DNA of 64,000 nucleotides from SVEL01 sp017381055 (lineage in GTDB: Bacteria > Bacillota > Clostridia > Lachnospirales > Lachnospiraceae), in assembly GCA_036307185.1 (NCBI GenBank), contig JAXJYC010000020.1, positions 1-64,000 of the forward strand, given 5' to 3'. The notes beneath the pieces were generated by a model that did not search any database, had not been told where the DNA came from, and saw only the letters and a list, made by a program, of their open reading frames with translations. The translations under genes and the position numbers were made by a program. Every line of letters starts with the position of its first letter. Positions within the stretch are counted from its first letter, which is position 1. Below, one piece after another: positions 42,874 through 51,337 of the stretch.

Positions 42874-43335
42874 ATGGGTGATAATGGAGTTGTACAAAAT
42901 CAAGTAACAGACGATACAGTGAAGCTACTGAGAGAGTGTGACGCAGGTATAAAGATGGGTATAGAATCTTTAAAGCAAGTCACAGATTATGTGAAGGATT
43001 GCAAGTTAAAGGAAATGTTAAAGAAGAGTAGTGATAAGCATGAAAGTCTTCAGGATGAAGCCACAACAATGCTTCATGAATATGGAGATGAGGGAAAGAA
43101 TCCTAATCCAATGGCTAAAGGTATGTCATGGTTAAAAACTAGTATGAAGATGACTATGGATTCATCAGATGAGACAGTTGCGGACCTTATGGTGGATGGT
43201 TGTAATATGGGAACTAAGTCGTTACACAAGTACCTTAATCAGTATAGTCACGCGACAGAGAGAGCAAAGAATCTAGTAAAGGCTGTGCTTAAGGAAGAAG
43301 AAGGATTGGCAGAGGGGTTAAGGGCGTATTTGTAA
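42874..43335 (+). CDS. DUF2383-like four-helix ferritin-fold protein
   Basis: A 153-residue all-helical protein (LLRECDAGIKMGIESLKQV, LKEMLKKSSDKHESLQDEA, DLMVDGCNMGTKSLHKYLNQ) fitting the DUF2383/PA2169-like four-helix bundle group. Glu and His residues are spaced along the helices as in ferritin-like folds (for example DKHESLQDEA), but I cannot confirm a complete di-metal site. It is a single-gene unit with its own terminator. The role is unknown; stress or metal handling is a guess. Confidence 0.7.
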   Translation: MGDNGVVQNQVTDDTVKLLRECDAGIKMGIESLKQVTDYVKDCKLKEMLKKSSDKHESLQDEATTMLHEYGDEGKNPNPMAKGMSWLKTSMKMTMDSSDETVADLMVDGCNMGTKSLHKYLNQYSHATERAKNLVKAVLKEEEGLAEGLRAYL

Positions 43336-43349
43336 TATGTTTTTTAAAA

Positions 43350-43390
43350 AAGAAGGATTGCTAAGGAATGTACCTAGCAATCCTTCTTTT
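43350..43390 (+). terminator. Rho-independent terminator
   Basis: AAGAAGGATTGCTA (43350-43363) pairs with TAGCAATCCTTCTT (43375-43388), followed by TT. Confidence 0.88.
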
Positions 43391-43461
43391 GATTATGGGT
43401 AATTAATTTATAAATGCAGACAAATATTGAATAATTTTATAAAGTTAAAAAGAAAAAAAGC

Positions 43462-43493
43462 TTGCAAATATTACCTATAAGTAATATTATAAT
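43462..43493 (+). promoter_or_regulatory. Promoter and operator of the toxin-antitoxin-chaperone operon
   Basis: TTGCAA (43462-43467) is followed 17 bp later by TATTAT (43485-43490); TATAAT at 43488-43493 is an alternative -10. Between the boxes lies a perfect inverted repeat, AATATTAC-N6-GTAATATT (43467-43474 and 43481-43488). Binding there would block polymerase, as expected for autoregulation by the HTH antitoxin. Confidence 0.68.
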
Positions 43494-43510
43494 ACAAAGG
43501 AGGTTATATA

Positions 43511-43897
43511 GTGGAGTTGCAAAAAATAGATATAAATGGTTTGAATAATATATATACATTAGATGTGGTGAAAAAAGAGTTTGAAAAAGCTGTGGATGAA
43601 AAATGGAAGAATCAGCCGCCAATGAAAAGATATCAAGAAAAATTATTATCCAATCTAGCGGTATTAGATATCGAGAAAGAAAGAGCGATTGAATTACCAC
43701 AATATGAGAAATTGGTGGGAGAGGAAAATTTGTATAGTATTAGACATCCGAGAACAGGTAAAAATGTTAGAGTGTTATATACTATTGTTAATGGTTCTAT
43801 AATTATATTATTGGTTGCTTTCTTGGAAAAAAATGATGGCGATTATAGAAAAGCAATAAATGTAGCAAAAAATAGATTACGAAAGCTGGAAGAATAA
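43511..43897 (+). CDS. HigB/RelE-superfamily toxin of a TAC module
   Basis: A 128-residue protein of the phage Gp49-like/HigB branch of RelE (YSIRHPRTGKNVRVLYTIVN then GSIIILLVAFLEKNDGDYRK and AKNRLRKL). These toxins are ribosome-dependent mRNA endonucleases. The start is a GTG with AAGGAGG 7 bp upstream. An HTH antitoxin gene and a SecB-like chaperone gene follow without gaps, in the same order as the tripartite HigB1-HigA1-SecB system of Mycobacterium tuberculosis. The candidate operator lies in the promoter. Confidence 0.82.
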   Translation: MELQKIDINGLNNIYTLDVVKKEFEKAVDEKWKNQPPMKRYQEKLLSNLAVLDIEKERAIELPQYEKLVGEENLYSIRHPRTGKNVRVLYTIVNGSIIILLVAFLEKNDGDYRKAINVAKNRLRKLEE

Positions 43898-43923
43898 TTA
43901 TTATAGAAGTGGAGGATTGTAGT

Positions 43924-44334
43924 ATGGGTATTATGGAAAAGATAGCTAATGCGAAGAAAACAAGTTGGATAGCAGATGGTTTAACAGAAGCTGAAGTGAA
44001 GTCAATAATTGAATTGTCGAGGATATCAGCGCAGATTGAAAAATGTAGATTAGAGTTGGGTATGACACAGAAAGAGTTTGCTGATTATATGGGCGTAACT
44101 CAAGGTATGGTGTCAAAATGGGAAAGTAGAGAGTATAATTTTACAATAAAATCATTAAATGACATATGCCATAAGTTAGGTATGACGGTAGAAGTAAATG
44201 TAGAAAAGAATAATGTGACAAAAGAATATAATGTTATTAAATGGGATGCGGATAGATTTACGCGTAACGCGAAAAAAATAAGTCCAAATAATAAGTGGTA
44301 TAAATTTATTTATGATGAGGAGGGAATAGCATAA
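43924..44334 (+). CDS. HTH antitoxin (HigA-like) with C-terminal tail
   Basis: A 136-residue protein with an Xre-type helix-turn-helix (LGMTQKEFADYMGVTQGMVS then KWESREY). The start at 43924 is chosen for GGAGG 8 bp upstream; a GTG at 43909 is in frame but lacks a site. About 35 residues follow the DNA-binding domain (VIKWDADRFTRNAKKI, NNKWYKFIYDEEG). In TAC systems the antitoxin has such an extension, the chaperone-addiction region bound by the SecB-like partner. The tail here is Trp/Tyr-rich and in the right place. It overlaps the chaperone gene by one base (TAATG). Confidence 0.82.
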   Translation: MGIMEKIANAKKTSWIADGLTEAEVKSIIELSRISAQIEKCRLELGMTQKEFADYMGVTQGMVSKWESREYNFTIKSLNDICHKLGMTVEVNVEKNNVTKEYNVIKWDADRFTRNAKKISPNNKWYKFIYDEEGIA

Positions 44335-44765
44335 TGGAATTAAATATGATTACATCAGGTGTAGAATTATTAGGAACATATGTTAATGATTTATCAATAG
44401 ATAATTCAATTGCGGATATTACAAAAGATGCAAAAAGAACGTTTGGTCTTAATATAAGAGAACCGGAATTTGAGACTAAAGATGGTAGTATTTATGCTCA
44501 AATAGGAATAGAAATAGAAATTGAAATTAATCAGTCAGAGGAACAGAATTGTAAAATAAGGTTTGCAATTGATGCAGGGTTTATTTCATTAGGGGATATC
44601 GAAGAAGAAATGTTTAAGCAAAGAGTTGTAGTAAATGGAGTGGCAGCACTTATCGGTATAGCAAGAGGTAAAATAGAAACCATAAGTGCAAGTATATTTA
44701 ATAGTGGCAAGATAGTTATACCATTTATTAATGTTGTAGATTATTATAAGAGTTTAAGTAAATAG
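44334..44765 (+). CDS. SecB-like chaperone of the TAC module
   Basis: A 143-residue beta-rich protein. The run of alternating strands (SIYAQIGIEIEIEINQSEEQ, CKIRFAIDAGFISLGDIEE) followed by VNGVAALIGIARGKIETISA and SGKIVIPFINVVDYYKS matches the SecB family, including the late helix and the proline-containing strand (usually PPI/PPINF). Clostridia do not normally use SecB for export, and the gene overlaps the antitoxin gene. It most likely folds and protects the antitoxin in a toxin-antitoxin-chaperone system. Similarity is moderate, so this call rests on sequence pattern plus context. Confidence 0.7.
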   Translation: MELNMITSGVELLGTYVNDLSIDNSIADITKDAKRTFGLNIREPEFETKDGSIYAQIGIEIEIEINQSEEQNCKIRFAIDAGFISLGDIEEEMFKQRVVVNGVAALIGIARGKIETISASIFNSGKIVIPFINVVDYYKSLSK

Positions 44766-44794
44766 TGAGTTGAAAACAATATAAATAAATGACA

Positions 44795-44829
44795 ACTTAG
44801 GTTTCTTTAAGGAAACCTAAGTGTTTTTT
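44795..44829 (+). terminator. Rho-independent terminator of the TAC operon
   Basis: ACTTAGGTTTC (44795-44805) pairs with GAAACCTAAGT (44812-44822), followed by a seven-base T run after one G. Confidence 0.9.
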
Positions 44830-44862
44830 TGTACATGATGAAAATGATAGAAAGGACATAAG

Positions 44863-45281
44863 ATGGAAGCTTTATTTGTAGGAAATTCAGTTATAATTTT
44901 ATTTTGGGTATATCTTAATTTTGTTGTGGAGATAGAAGAAAAATATATGAGCTGATTTATTCAAGACTTTTTTATAAAAATTTGAAGAAGTATTATAAAG
45001 AATGTCGCTGCGAAACTTACTATTTTAAAGAGTACATCTTGTATTTGTATTTACGAGTAGCTCCGTGCTTGAATGTTGGTGGAGAGAAGAAAGTAGAAGA
45101 TGTTTTTAATAAAAAAAGAAATCGAATTAACGAATATACAAAAGAACAACTTTTTATTTTGACGCTATGTTTTAGTGGCAAAATAAAAAGAGAATATGTC
45201 TTGGACATATATGAAGATGTTATTTGTGATTGTGATATGGATAGGGAAAAGTTGAAATACTATAGAAATAGGTTGAACTAA
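44863..45281 (+). pseudogene. Frameshifted small gene of unknown function
   Basis: After AAAGGAC an ATG at 44863 opens a 30-residue frame with one hydrophobic helix (ALFVGNSVIILFWVYLNF) that stops at 44955. Another frame, open from 44919 to 45281, continues plausibly as GDRRKIYELIYSRLFYKNLK then YYKECRCETYYFKEYILYLY and ends LKYYRNRLN. An A5 run at about 44939-44943 is a likely site of a one-base indel. The joined product would be about 135 residues: a membrane-anchored, Cys/Tyr/Lys-rich protein with no family I recognise. It may instead be two unrelated short frames. Confidence 0.45.
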
Positions 45282-45310
45282 GATTATTTTTTATATTAGC
45301 TATAAAATTA

Positions 45311-45351
45311 AGAAGACTTACTAGAAATATAACCTAGTAAGCCTTCTTTTT
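45311..45351. terminator. Bidirectional terminator
   Basis: AGAAGACTTACTAG (45311-45324) pairs with CTAGTAAGCCTTCT (45334-45347) with one mismatch, followed by TTT and preceded by A-rich DNA. It sits between the small pseudogene and the convergent tspO gene. Confidence 0.82.
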
Positions 45352-45360
45352 CTGCAATTA

Positions 45361-45831
45361 CTAATTCAAAACCCATATCCCTATATTTAAATAAGCTGCA
45401 AAGGTTATCCAAATCAGATAAGGTATATTCAAATATGCAGCGGTTCTGTTTATCTTCCAGAAAGCTCTAATCATAAGAAAAACAAGTATCCATAAAAGAA
45501 TTATCCATAGGAAAGAGAAAAAGTACCACTGAAAGTTAAAGAAAAATATGGACCATAGAAAATTAACAGCCAGCTGATATGTATATATGGCTAGAGCCTT
45601 TGCTTTTTCTATAGGTGCAGCACTGCTGGTGGCAATGAGATAAGCAGACACGCCCATAAGAGTATAGAGAATCGTCCATACTACTGGAAATAGCCAACCA
45701 GGTGGTGACAGGGCGGGCTTATCTAAAGCGGAAAATGTTTTCATACTATCTGTGGTAAGTAAAGCAGCAATGCCACCCACTAAAAGGGGAATTGCTATAA
45801 AACGAAGTAGTTTTGTATTAAAAGATTTCAT
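45361..45831 (-). CDS. TspO/MBR family membrane protein
   Basis: A 156-residue Trp-rich protein with five transmembrane helices. LDKPALSPPGWLFPVVWTIL and TYQLAVNFLWSIFFFNFQWY carry the family Pro-Pro, WxxxY and NxxW patterns, and the C-terminus ends in a typical AAYLNIGIWVLN. TspO proteins bind porphyrins or cholesterol-like ligands and respond to stress. AGGAGG precedes the start on the minus strand. It has no operon partner. Confidence 0.92.
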   Translation of the reverse strand: MKSFNTKLLRFIAIPLLVGGIAALLTTDSMKTFSALDKPALSPPGWLFPVVWTILYTLMGVSAYLIATSSAAPIEKAKALAIYTYQLAVNFLWSIFFFNFQWYFFSFLWIILLWILVFLMIRAFWKINRTAAYLNIPYLIWITFAAYLNIGIWVLN

Positions 45832-45898
45832 ATGACACCTCCTAATATAGTTTATGCAAAGAGAGGAAGGAAAATGAGTGCAAAAGGTTGACAGGGGA

Positions 45899-45946
45899 TT
45901 GACAAAGGATGAAAATAGTTATAGTATAAAGGTATCAAATGATACC
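45899..45946 (+). promoter_or_regulatory. Promoter and palindromic operator of the MqsR/Panacea TA operon
   Basis: TTGACA (45899-45904) precedes TATAGT (45920-45925) or TATAAA (45925-45930). Directly downstream lies the perfect palindrome GGTATC-AAAT-GATACC (45931-45946), covering the likely transcription start. It ends only 3 bp before AGGAGG of the first gene. Autoregulation by the MqsA-like HTH antitoxin is the natural reading. Confidence 0.65.
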
Positions 45947-45963
45947 TTTAGGAGGATGCGGAT

Positions 45964-46404
45964 TTGGCAGATGAAGCGAATGCACGAATTGAAAGTGAAT
46001 TAGAGGTTAAGGCTTATATACAAAATTTAAAATTTGCTCTTAATAATGGGGCAAAAGTAGATTTTCAAGCTAAAAGACGTGTAGACGATAATAGAGATGA
46101 GAAATTTACAAATCAATACACTGTGAATACTTTATTCCCAAATGAAAATCCGGTTGATGCATTGAAGAGGGAATTATTATCTTTAAGCGTGGAAGACTAT
46201 ATGCAAACAGTTAAAGATATTCGTTTTCCAAAGAGAAGTGAAATGAGAGAATTTGGTAAGGTATACAATGGAAATGATGACGTATATATTAAAATAAGGG
46301 TGGAACTCTTAGGTATGTATGGTCAGACTACAACTTTTGTAATGTCTTTTCATTTTGCGGAGAAGGCATTTACACCAGAGATGTTTCCATATAGAAAGAA
46401 TTAG
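45964..46404 (+). CDS. MqsR-like toxin
   Basis: A 146-residue protein starting with TTG, set by AGGAGG at 45950-45955. The C-terminal ~80 residues follow the MqsR pattern: LSLSVEDYMQTVKDIRFPKR, then YNGNDDVYIKIRVELL and VMSFHFAEKAF, compared with LSESDFYKSM... VYLKLTV... VSFKE in E. coli MqsR, a GCU-cutting mRNA interferase of RelE fold. It carries an additional N-terminal segment (KAYIQNLKFALNNGAKVDFQ). The next gene, 11 bp away, encodes an MqsA-like antitoxin, which supports the call. Individual catalytic residues cannot be assigned with certainty. Confidence 0.65.
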   Translation: MADEANARIESELEVKAYIQNLKFALNNGAKVDFQAKRRVDDNRDEKFTNQYTVNTLFPNENPVDALKRELLSLSVEDYMQTVKDIRFPKRSEMREFGKVYNGNDDVYIKIRVELLGMYGQTTTFVMSFHFAEKAFTPEMFPYRKN

Positions 46405-46415
46405 GAGGTGTTTTC

Positions 46416-47444
46416 ATGGATATGAAGATTATTAATAGTGAAAAGCGATTATGCACATGTTGTATGGAAGAACATGAAGTGAAAACGGTTCTTATTTGTG
46501 AACAGGCTACATTTAAGAATATAAAAGTAAGTTATGATGCTTTATATTTATATTGTGATATGGCAGAAGAATTTTATATGGACGAGCAGCAAATGCAGGA
46601 AAATGATATACGTTTAAAAGATGCCTATAGGAAAGAAGTGGGATTTTTGACATCTTCCGAGATTAGCGGAATCCGTGCAAAGTATGGAATTAGTCAAAGT
46701 GATTTATGCATTCTACTTGGATGGGGAGGCAAGACGATTACAAGATATGAAGGACATCAAGTACAGGATAAGGCACATGATACAATATTAAAGAAGATTG
46801 ATAGGGATTCGGAGTGGTTTCTTTCATTGCTTAGTGATGCAAAGGATAATTTGACTGCTGAATCTTATCAGAAGTATTTAGATGTAGCTACAACTTTGTA
46901 TGAGAATGATCAAGACGCATACTTGCGCAAGTCTATTGAAGCCAGTTATGCGAGATTTCATGGAAATCAGCAGTTCCATGGAAATACAAAACTTTCTTTA
47001 GATAAGGTTGTTGATGTGATTCGTTATTTTGCAGCCTCGAAGCAGATAACTAATCTTTATAAGGTCAAACTTATGAAGCTGATGTGGTATGCAGATGCTC
47101 TTTCTTATAAGACTAGAGGATTTGCAATAACTGGCTTAGTATATCAAGCAATGCCAATGGGTGCAGTACCAGTAGGACATAATTCAATCATTGATTTAAA
47201 GGATATTCCATGCGAAGAAGTGGATATGGGAGAAATAAATGCATATCATTTTACTTTAAGTGAAACAACAGCATTTACAGCACTTTCGGATGAAGATAAA
47301 AATATTCTTGATATTGTTATCCATAAACTTGGTAAAATGACAAAAAATCAAATAGTTACTTTTATGCATAATGAACAGGCTTATGTTGAAACTACACCAA
47401 GAGATGTGATTCAATTTAAATATGCCGAAAATTTACAAATATAA
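46416..47444 (+). CDS. MqsA-like antitoxin fused to a Panacea (SocA/DUF4065) domain
   Basis: A 342-residue protein of three parts. Residues 1-60 resemble the zinc-ribbon toxin-binding part of MqsA (LCTCCMEEHEV, LYLYCDMAEEFY), although the second cysteine pair is incomplete. Residues ~80-125 are the MqsA helix-turn-helix (IRAKYGISQSDLCILLGWGG then KTITRYEGHQVQDKAHD). Residues ~190-340 are a Panacea/DUF4065 domain (KVKLMKLMWYADALSYKTRG, GLVYQAMPMGAVPVGHN). Panacea domains are promiscuous toxin-neutralising modules. AGGAGGTG precedes the start, and a terminator closes the operon. Confidence 0.82.
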   Translation: MDMKIINSEKRLCTCCMEEHEVKTVLICEQATFKNIKVSYDALYLYCDMAEEFYMDEQQMQENDIRLKDAYRKEVGFLTSSEISGIRAKYGISQSDLCILLGWGGKTITRYEGHQVQDKAHDTILKKIDRDSEWFLSLLSDAKDNLTAESYQKYLDVATTLYENDQDAYLRKSIEASYARFHGNQQFHGNTKLSLDKVVDVIRYFAASKQITNLYKVKLMKLMWYADALSYKTRGFAITGLVYQAMPMGAVPVGHNSIIDLKDIPCEEVDMGEINAYHFTLSETTAFTALSDEDKNILDIVIHKLGKMTKNQIVTFMHNEQAYVETTPRDVIQFKYAENLQI

Positions 47445-47468
47445 TAGTGTAAAATAGCAAAACATATG

Positions 47469-47498
47469 AGCATCTACCAGAAATGGTAGGTGCTTTTT
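47469..47498 (+). terminator. Rho-independent terminator of the second TA operon
   Basis: AGCATCTACC (47469-47478) pairs with GGTAGGTGCT (47485-47494), followed by TTTT. Confidence 0.9.
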
Positions 47499-47603
47499 GC
47501 AGGTAATAAGCCTTCGGCAGAAATATATTTGATGAGCGAAAATATCTATGGTAAAATAATTGTAAGTTTAAGTTCGTTGATTAATTACCAAGGAAGGTGT
47601 TAT

Positions 47604-50600
47604 ATGAGGAAAAATAAATTATTGGACCGTATTTGTGCATTGACTGTAGTTTCATGCATGACTACGCAGCTATTGCTATACCCTGCGGTTCCTGCTAGCG
47701 CAGAGGATAGCATAAAAAATGTATCGCAAATCAACTATAGCGACATTAAAGAAAAAGAATTATCAGAACCAGACCTCCCAGAACCATCGTATGGTTACTA
47801 CGATACGGGCTATAATGCTCCTATCATAGAAGTACCAGAATACCTAGGACTTAGTCGGGCGATTTCATTACCGACTAGCTACAGCTCTAAAGAAAAGGGA
47901 TATGTGACTGATGTTAAGAATCAGGGGAGCCTTGGAACTTGTTGGGCGTTTGGACCTATAGCAGCTATGGAGTCCTATGCACTCCGTCATGGATTAGTAG
48001 ATAGTCCGTCGGAGATAGATTTGTCAGAGTACGCTTTGGCATCTTTTACATTTGATGATAGTACATATACATCTAGTACAGGTTCTGCATCAGATGATAA
48101 GACTACTACAAATGATATTCATAATTGTCTTATGAATGGTGGCAATGATCAGTATGTATTTAAGACCTTGACTAAATGGGCTGGTCTTATGAATGAGGAA
48201 GATTATCCATATACATACGCAGGTATTACGGAGAGTGAATATGATGCCGAAAAGGTTAGCTATATTCTCACAGGTCAGTATTTCATAAATATGCAAAATA
48301 TGGATTTGGTAAAACAAGCTATAATGGAGTATGGTGCGGTGGTTGGACATTATAATGCTGATGAAAAATATTTTGCGGATACATATAGTCGCTATCACTA
48401 TACCTATGAGTCGGTGCGTACAAATCATGCCATAGCTATTGTAGGTTGGGATGATAATATACCTGCGTCGGCATTTGCTGTAGTAGATAAAGATGATAGT
48501 AGTAAGACTTATGTGCCAGAGGGACCAGGTGGTTGGCTTATTAAGAATAGTTGGGGCACTAGCTGGGGCGATTTAGGATATATGTGGATATCATATTACG
48601 ATAAGAGCATTGTCAATGTTTCTTGTTGTGCCTATGAGATTGCGCCAAGAAGTGAGTATGACTATAACTATCAACATGATGGTGGAACTGTTATGGGAAC
48701 TGGATATTCTTTTGGGACAGACACATATGCCAATGTATTTAAAGTGTCTGGAACAGAGAGTCAGGAGATAAAAGCGGTATCATTTGGTGTAGAGGATGTT
48801 AATCGTCAATACGAAATTATGATATTTAAGAATCCTGATGAAGATAATCCGAGAAGTGGTACACCTATGTTAGATGCACCAGTTACTGGAACAACGACTT
48901 TTGCAGGATATTATACGGTATCATTGCCAGAGAAGATAAAGCTTGACGGCGGAGATACATTTTCTATAATGATTAAATTTGACCAGAATACAAATATCGT
49001 AACAGAAGCAGCAGGCACTATGTATATAGGTGGTGGTGGATATGCTACGACTACAAAAGTGTGTGGTAATAATCAAAGTTATTTTGGCTATGGTAGTTAT
49101 TTCTATGATACATATGAGTATAATGGTGGACAATATGCGACAAACTTCTGTATCAAGGCGATGCTTGCAGATGTAGATGAGAAAATCGATGCGTCGTCTA
49201 TTACAAGCATTGAGAAGAATGGAGATACAGGATTTATCATAAGTTGGCAGAACGTGAAGGACGGTATAGAGTATACACTCCTTCGATCAACACAAGCAGA
49301 TGGAGAGTATACAAGCATTTACACGGGTACAGATACATCTTATATAGATACAAACATATCTAAGTACACAAAGTATTATTATAAGGTCCGTGTCTACGAC
49401 GGAGCCACTCCGAAGGACTCGGTAGTTAAGAGTGCATATATAGGCGTGGAAGGTACGGAATTTATATCTGGCGATAGTAAGAAGGCAGGTATAAAACTTA
49501 GTTGGATTCAAAAAGAGGATGTGGCTGGGTATAAGATATATCGTTCAACAGACGGTGTAAGCTTCGATTTATTAGCTACTGTAAATTCTGTTGGTACATA
49601 TACCGATGCAAATGTGCAGTATGGTAAAACATATTATTATAAGATAAAAACATATGTAAATATAGATACAGGTACTGAAAATGAACTAGAAGAATCTGTG
49701 GAAAGTCTAGTGTGCTCTGTGGATCGCATTGTGACAGCACCGTCTTCAGTGACAGCGGAAATGAAATCTTTTGATGAGGTATCTTTAAGTTGGGAGTGCC
49801 CAGATGAAGTGGATGGATTTGTGATTTATAGAAGCTATTATGACAAATCTGGTACATATGTCGAGATTGAAGAAGTGGCACAGGTGGCTGGGAATATCTA
49901 TACTTACGATGTAGATATTACAGATATACCACGAGGAAAAAATACTACATTTTATGTAAAGTCTTATGTAAATGAAAACGGTGTTAGACAGTTGAGTGCA
50001 TATGTTTATGATGATGTCTTTATTCCTTATCCGCCAATTAGTAATATTAAATGGTATGTAAGTGGTGGCATAATGCATGTAAAATGGGACGAATATAGTG
50101 CTGATAATATGACGGTGACAGGTTATACAGCTAGTGTTTGCAGAGATTTAACTGGAACAAGCTTTGTGACAGCACCAGCCACAACGGATAATAGCTTTTA
50201 TTCTGCTTCAATGACAGTGGGCGATACATATTATATGTATGTACAGGCAAAGAATGCTATGCATACACTGTTTACAGCTAAACAGAATCCACTAGTGAAG
50301 GTAGGCGGAGCATGGGGCGAATTTACATTTAAGAATATAGCAGATGTAACTACTACAGTTGGAAAAACAGTTACGCTTACAGCTAATCTGACTTATGAAT
50401 TAGAAAATTTTGATTATCAGTATCAGTGGTATAAGACTACATCGAAGAGTGGAACTACTAGTGGTACTGCTATATCAGGAGCTACATCACCAACATATAC
50501 AGCAGCAGTAGAAGATTATGGAACATCATATTATTACTGTGTGTGTACAGGAGAATATAATGGAACAAAGACTGCTAAAACAAATGTGGTAGCAGTAGGC

Positions 50601-51314
50601 GCGTATAAAAATATAAGTGAAGCAACAGTATCAAGCATAGGAAATCAAACATATACAGGCAGTGCTATAACACCATCTATAACAGTAAAGGATGGAACAA
50701 AAACATTAGTAAACGGAACAGATTATAGTGTAAGTTATAGCAACAATGTGAATGTAGGAACAGCGACTGTAACTATAACAGGCAAGGGAAAATATAGTGG
50801 AACAAAGCGTGTAACCTTTACAATAGTAAAGAAGGAACCAGCTAAGCCAAGTACCCCTGCCACTGGGAATGTAGCCCCAGATAAATTGACATCATCTAGT
50901 GTAAGTATTAACCAGAGCACTGGAAAAATAAGTAAAATAAAAGCAGGAACAACAGTGTCTAGCTTGTTATCTTCTATCAATCAAAAAGAATATGCAGCTG
51001 TTTATTCTGGAAGCAGTGTGGTATCAGGAAATAAGAATCTAGGTACAGGAATGAAATTATGTATCGTAGATAATGGTAAAATAACAAAAACCTATACAAT
51101 CATAGTGACAGGTGATACCAGCGGAGATGGCAAAATAAATATTACAGATATGATCGCCGTTAAAGCTCATGTATTGAAGAAGAGTACATTAACAGGCGTG
51201 TACAGCAATGCAGGAGACGTTAATGGTGATGGAAAGATTAATATAACAGATTTTATTAAGATAAAAGCAGTTTTACTGGGTAAAGATTCTATATCAGGAG
51301 TAACAGTTAAATAA
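47604..51314 (+). CDS. Secreted papain-family protease with fibronectin/Ig-like domains and C-terminal dockerin
   Basis: A 1236-residue exported protein. The start at 47604 is chosen because AGGAAGG precedes it and a signal peptide begins there (RKNKLLDRICALTVVSC, cleavage near PASAED). The C1A peptidase domain (~80-350) has Cys113 (QGSLGTCWAFG), His275 (NHAIAIVGWDD) and Asn315 (KNSWGTSWGDLGY), with the oxyanion Gln in QGSLG. A jelly-roll-like domain follows, then fibronectin-III-like repeats (~530-880), an Ig-like domain (~900-990) and an MBG-like module (ITVKDGTKTLVNGTDYSVSY). The C-terminus (~1169-1232) is a type I dockerin with two calcium loops, GDTSGDGKINITD and GDVNGDGKINITD. The adjacent cohesin gene is a probable docking partner. 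Confidence 0.92.
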   Translation: MRKNKLLDRICALTVVSCMTTQLLLYPAVPASAEDSIKNVSQINYSDIKEKELSEPDLPEPSYGYYDTGYNAPIIEVPEYLGLSRAISLPTSYSSKEKGYVTDVKNQGSLGTCWAFGPIAAMESYALRHGLVDSPSEIDLSEYALASFTFDDSTYTSSTGSASDDKTTTNDIHNCLMNGGNDQYVFKTLTKWAGLMNEEDYPYTYAGITESEYDAEKVSYILTGQYFINMQNMDLVKQAIMEYGAVVGHYNADEKYFADTYSRYHYTYESVRTNHAIAIVGWDDNIPASAFAVVDKDDSSKTYVPEGPGGWLIKNSWGTSWGDLGYMWISYYDKSIVNVSCCAYEIAPRSEYDYNYQHDGGTVMGTGYSFGTDTYANVFKVSGTESQEIKAVSFGVEDVNRQYEIMIFKNPDEDNPRSGTPMLDAPVTGTTTFAGYYTVSLPEKIKLDGGDTFSIMIKFDQNTNIVTEAAGTMYIGGGGYATTTKVCGNNQSYFGYGSYFYDTYEYNGGQYATNFCIKAMLADVDEKIDASSITSIEKNGDTGFIISWQNVKDGIEYTLLRSTQADGEYTSIYTGTDTSYIDTNISKYTKYYYKVRVYDGATPKDSVVKSAYIGVEGTEFISGDSKKAGIKLSWIQKEDVAGYKIYRSTDGVSFDLLATVNSVGTYTDANVQYGKTYYYKIKTYVNIDTGTENELEESVESLVCSVDRIVTAPSSVTAEMKSFDEVSLSWECPDEVDGFVIYRSYYDKSGTYVEIEEVAQVAGNIYTYDVDITDIPRGKNTTFYVKSYVNENGVRQLSAYVYDDVFIPYPPISNIKWYVSGGIMHVKWDEYSADNMTVTGYTASVCRDLTGTSFVTAPATTDNSFYSASMTVGDTYYMYVQAKNAMHTLFTAKQNPLVKVGGAWGEFTFKNIADVTTTVGKTVTLTANLTYELENFDYQYQWYKTTSKSGTTSGTAISGATSPTYTAAVEDYGTSYYYCVCTGEYNGTKTAKTNVVAVGAYKNISEATVSSIGNQTYTGSAITPSITVKDGTKTLVNGTDYSVSYSNNVNVGTATVTITGKGKYSGTKRVTFTIVKKEPAKPSTPATGNVAPDKLTSSSVSINQSTGKISKIKAGTTVSSLLSSINQKEYAAVYSGSSVVSGNKNLGTGMKLCIVDNGKITKTYTIIVTGDTSGDGKINITDMIAVKAHVLKKSTLTGVYSNAGDVNGDGKINITDFIKIKAVLLGKDSISGVTVK

Positions 51315-51337
51315 TCCATAATAGAGAGGTTGAAGGT

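Noticed and set aside
44936..44945. Programmed -1 frameshift site
   Set aside because: The A5 run is not in an X-XXY-YYZ arrangement in the zero frame; an indel is simpler.
47490..47603. Upstream in-frame extension of the protease gene
   Set aside because: It overlaps the upstream terminator and would bury the signal peptide; a good ribosome site precedes the ATG at 47604.
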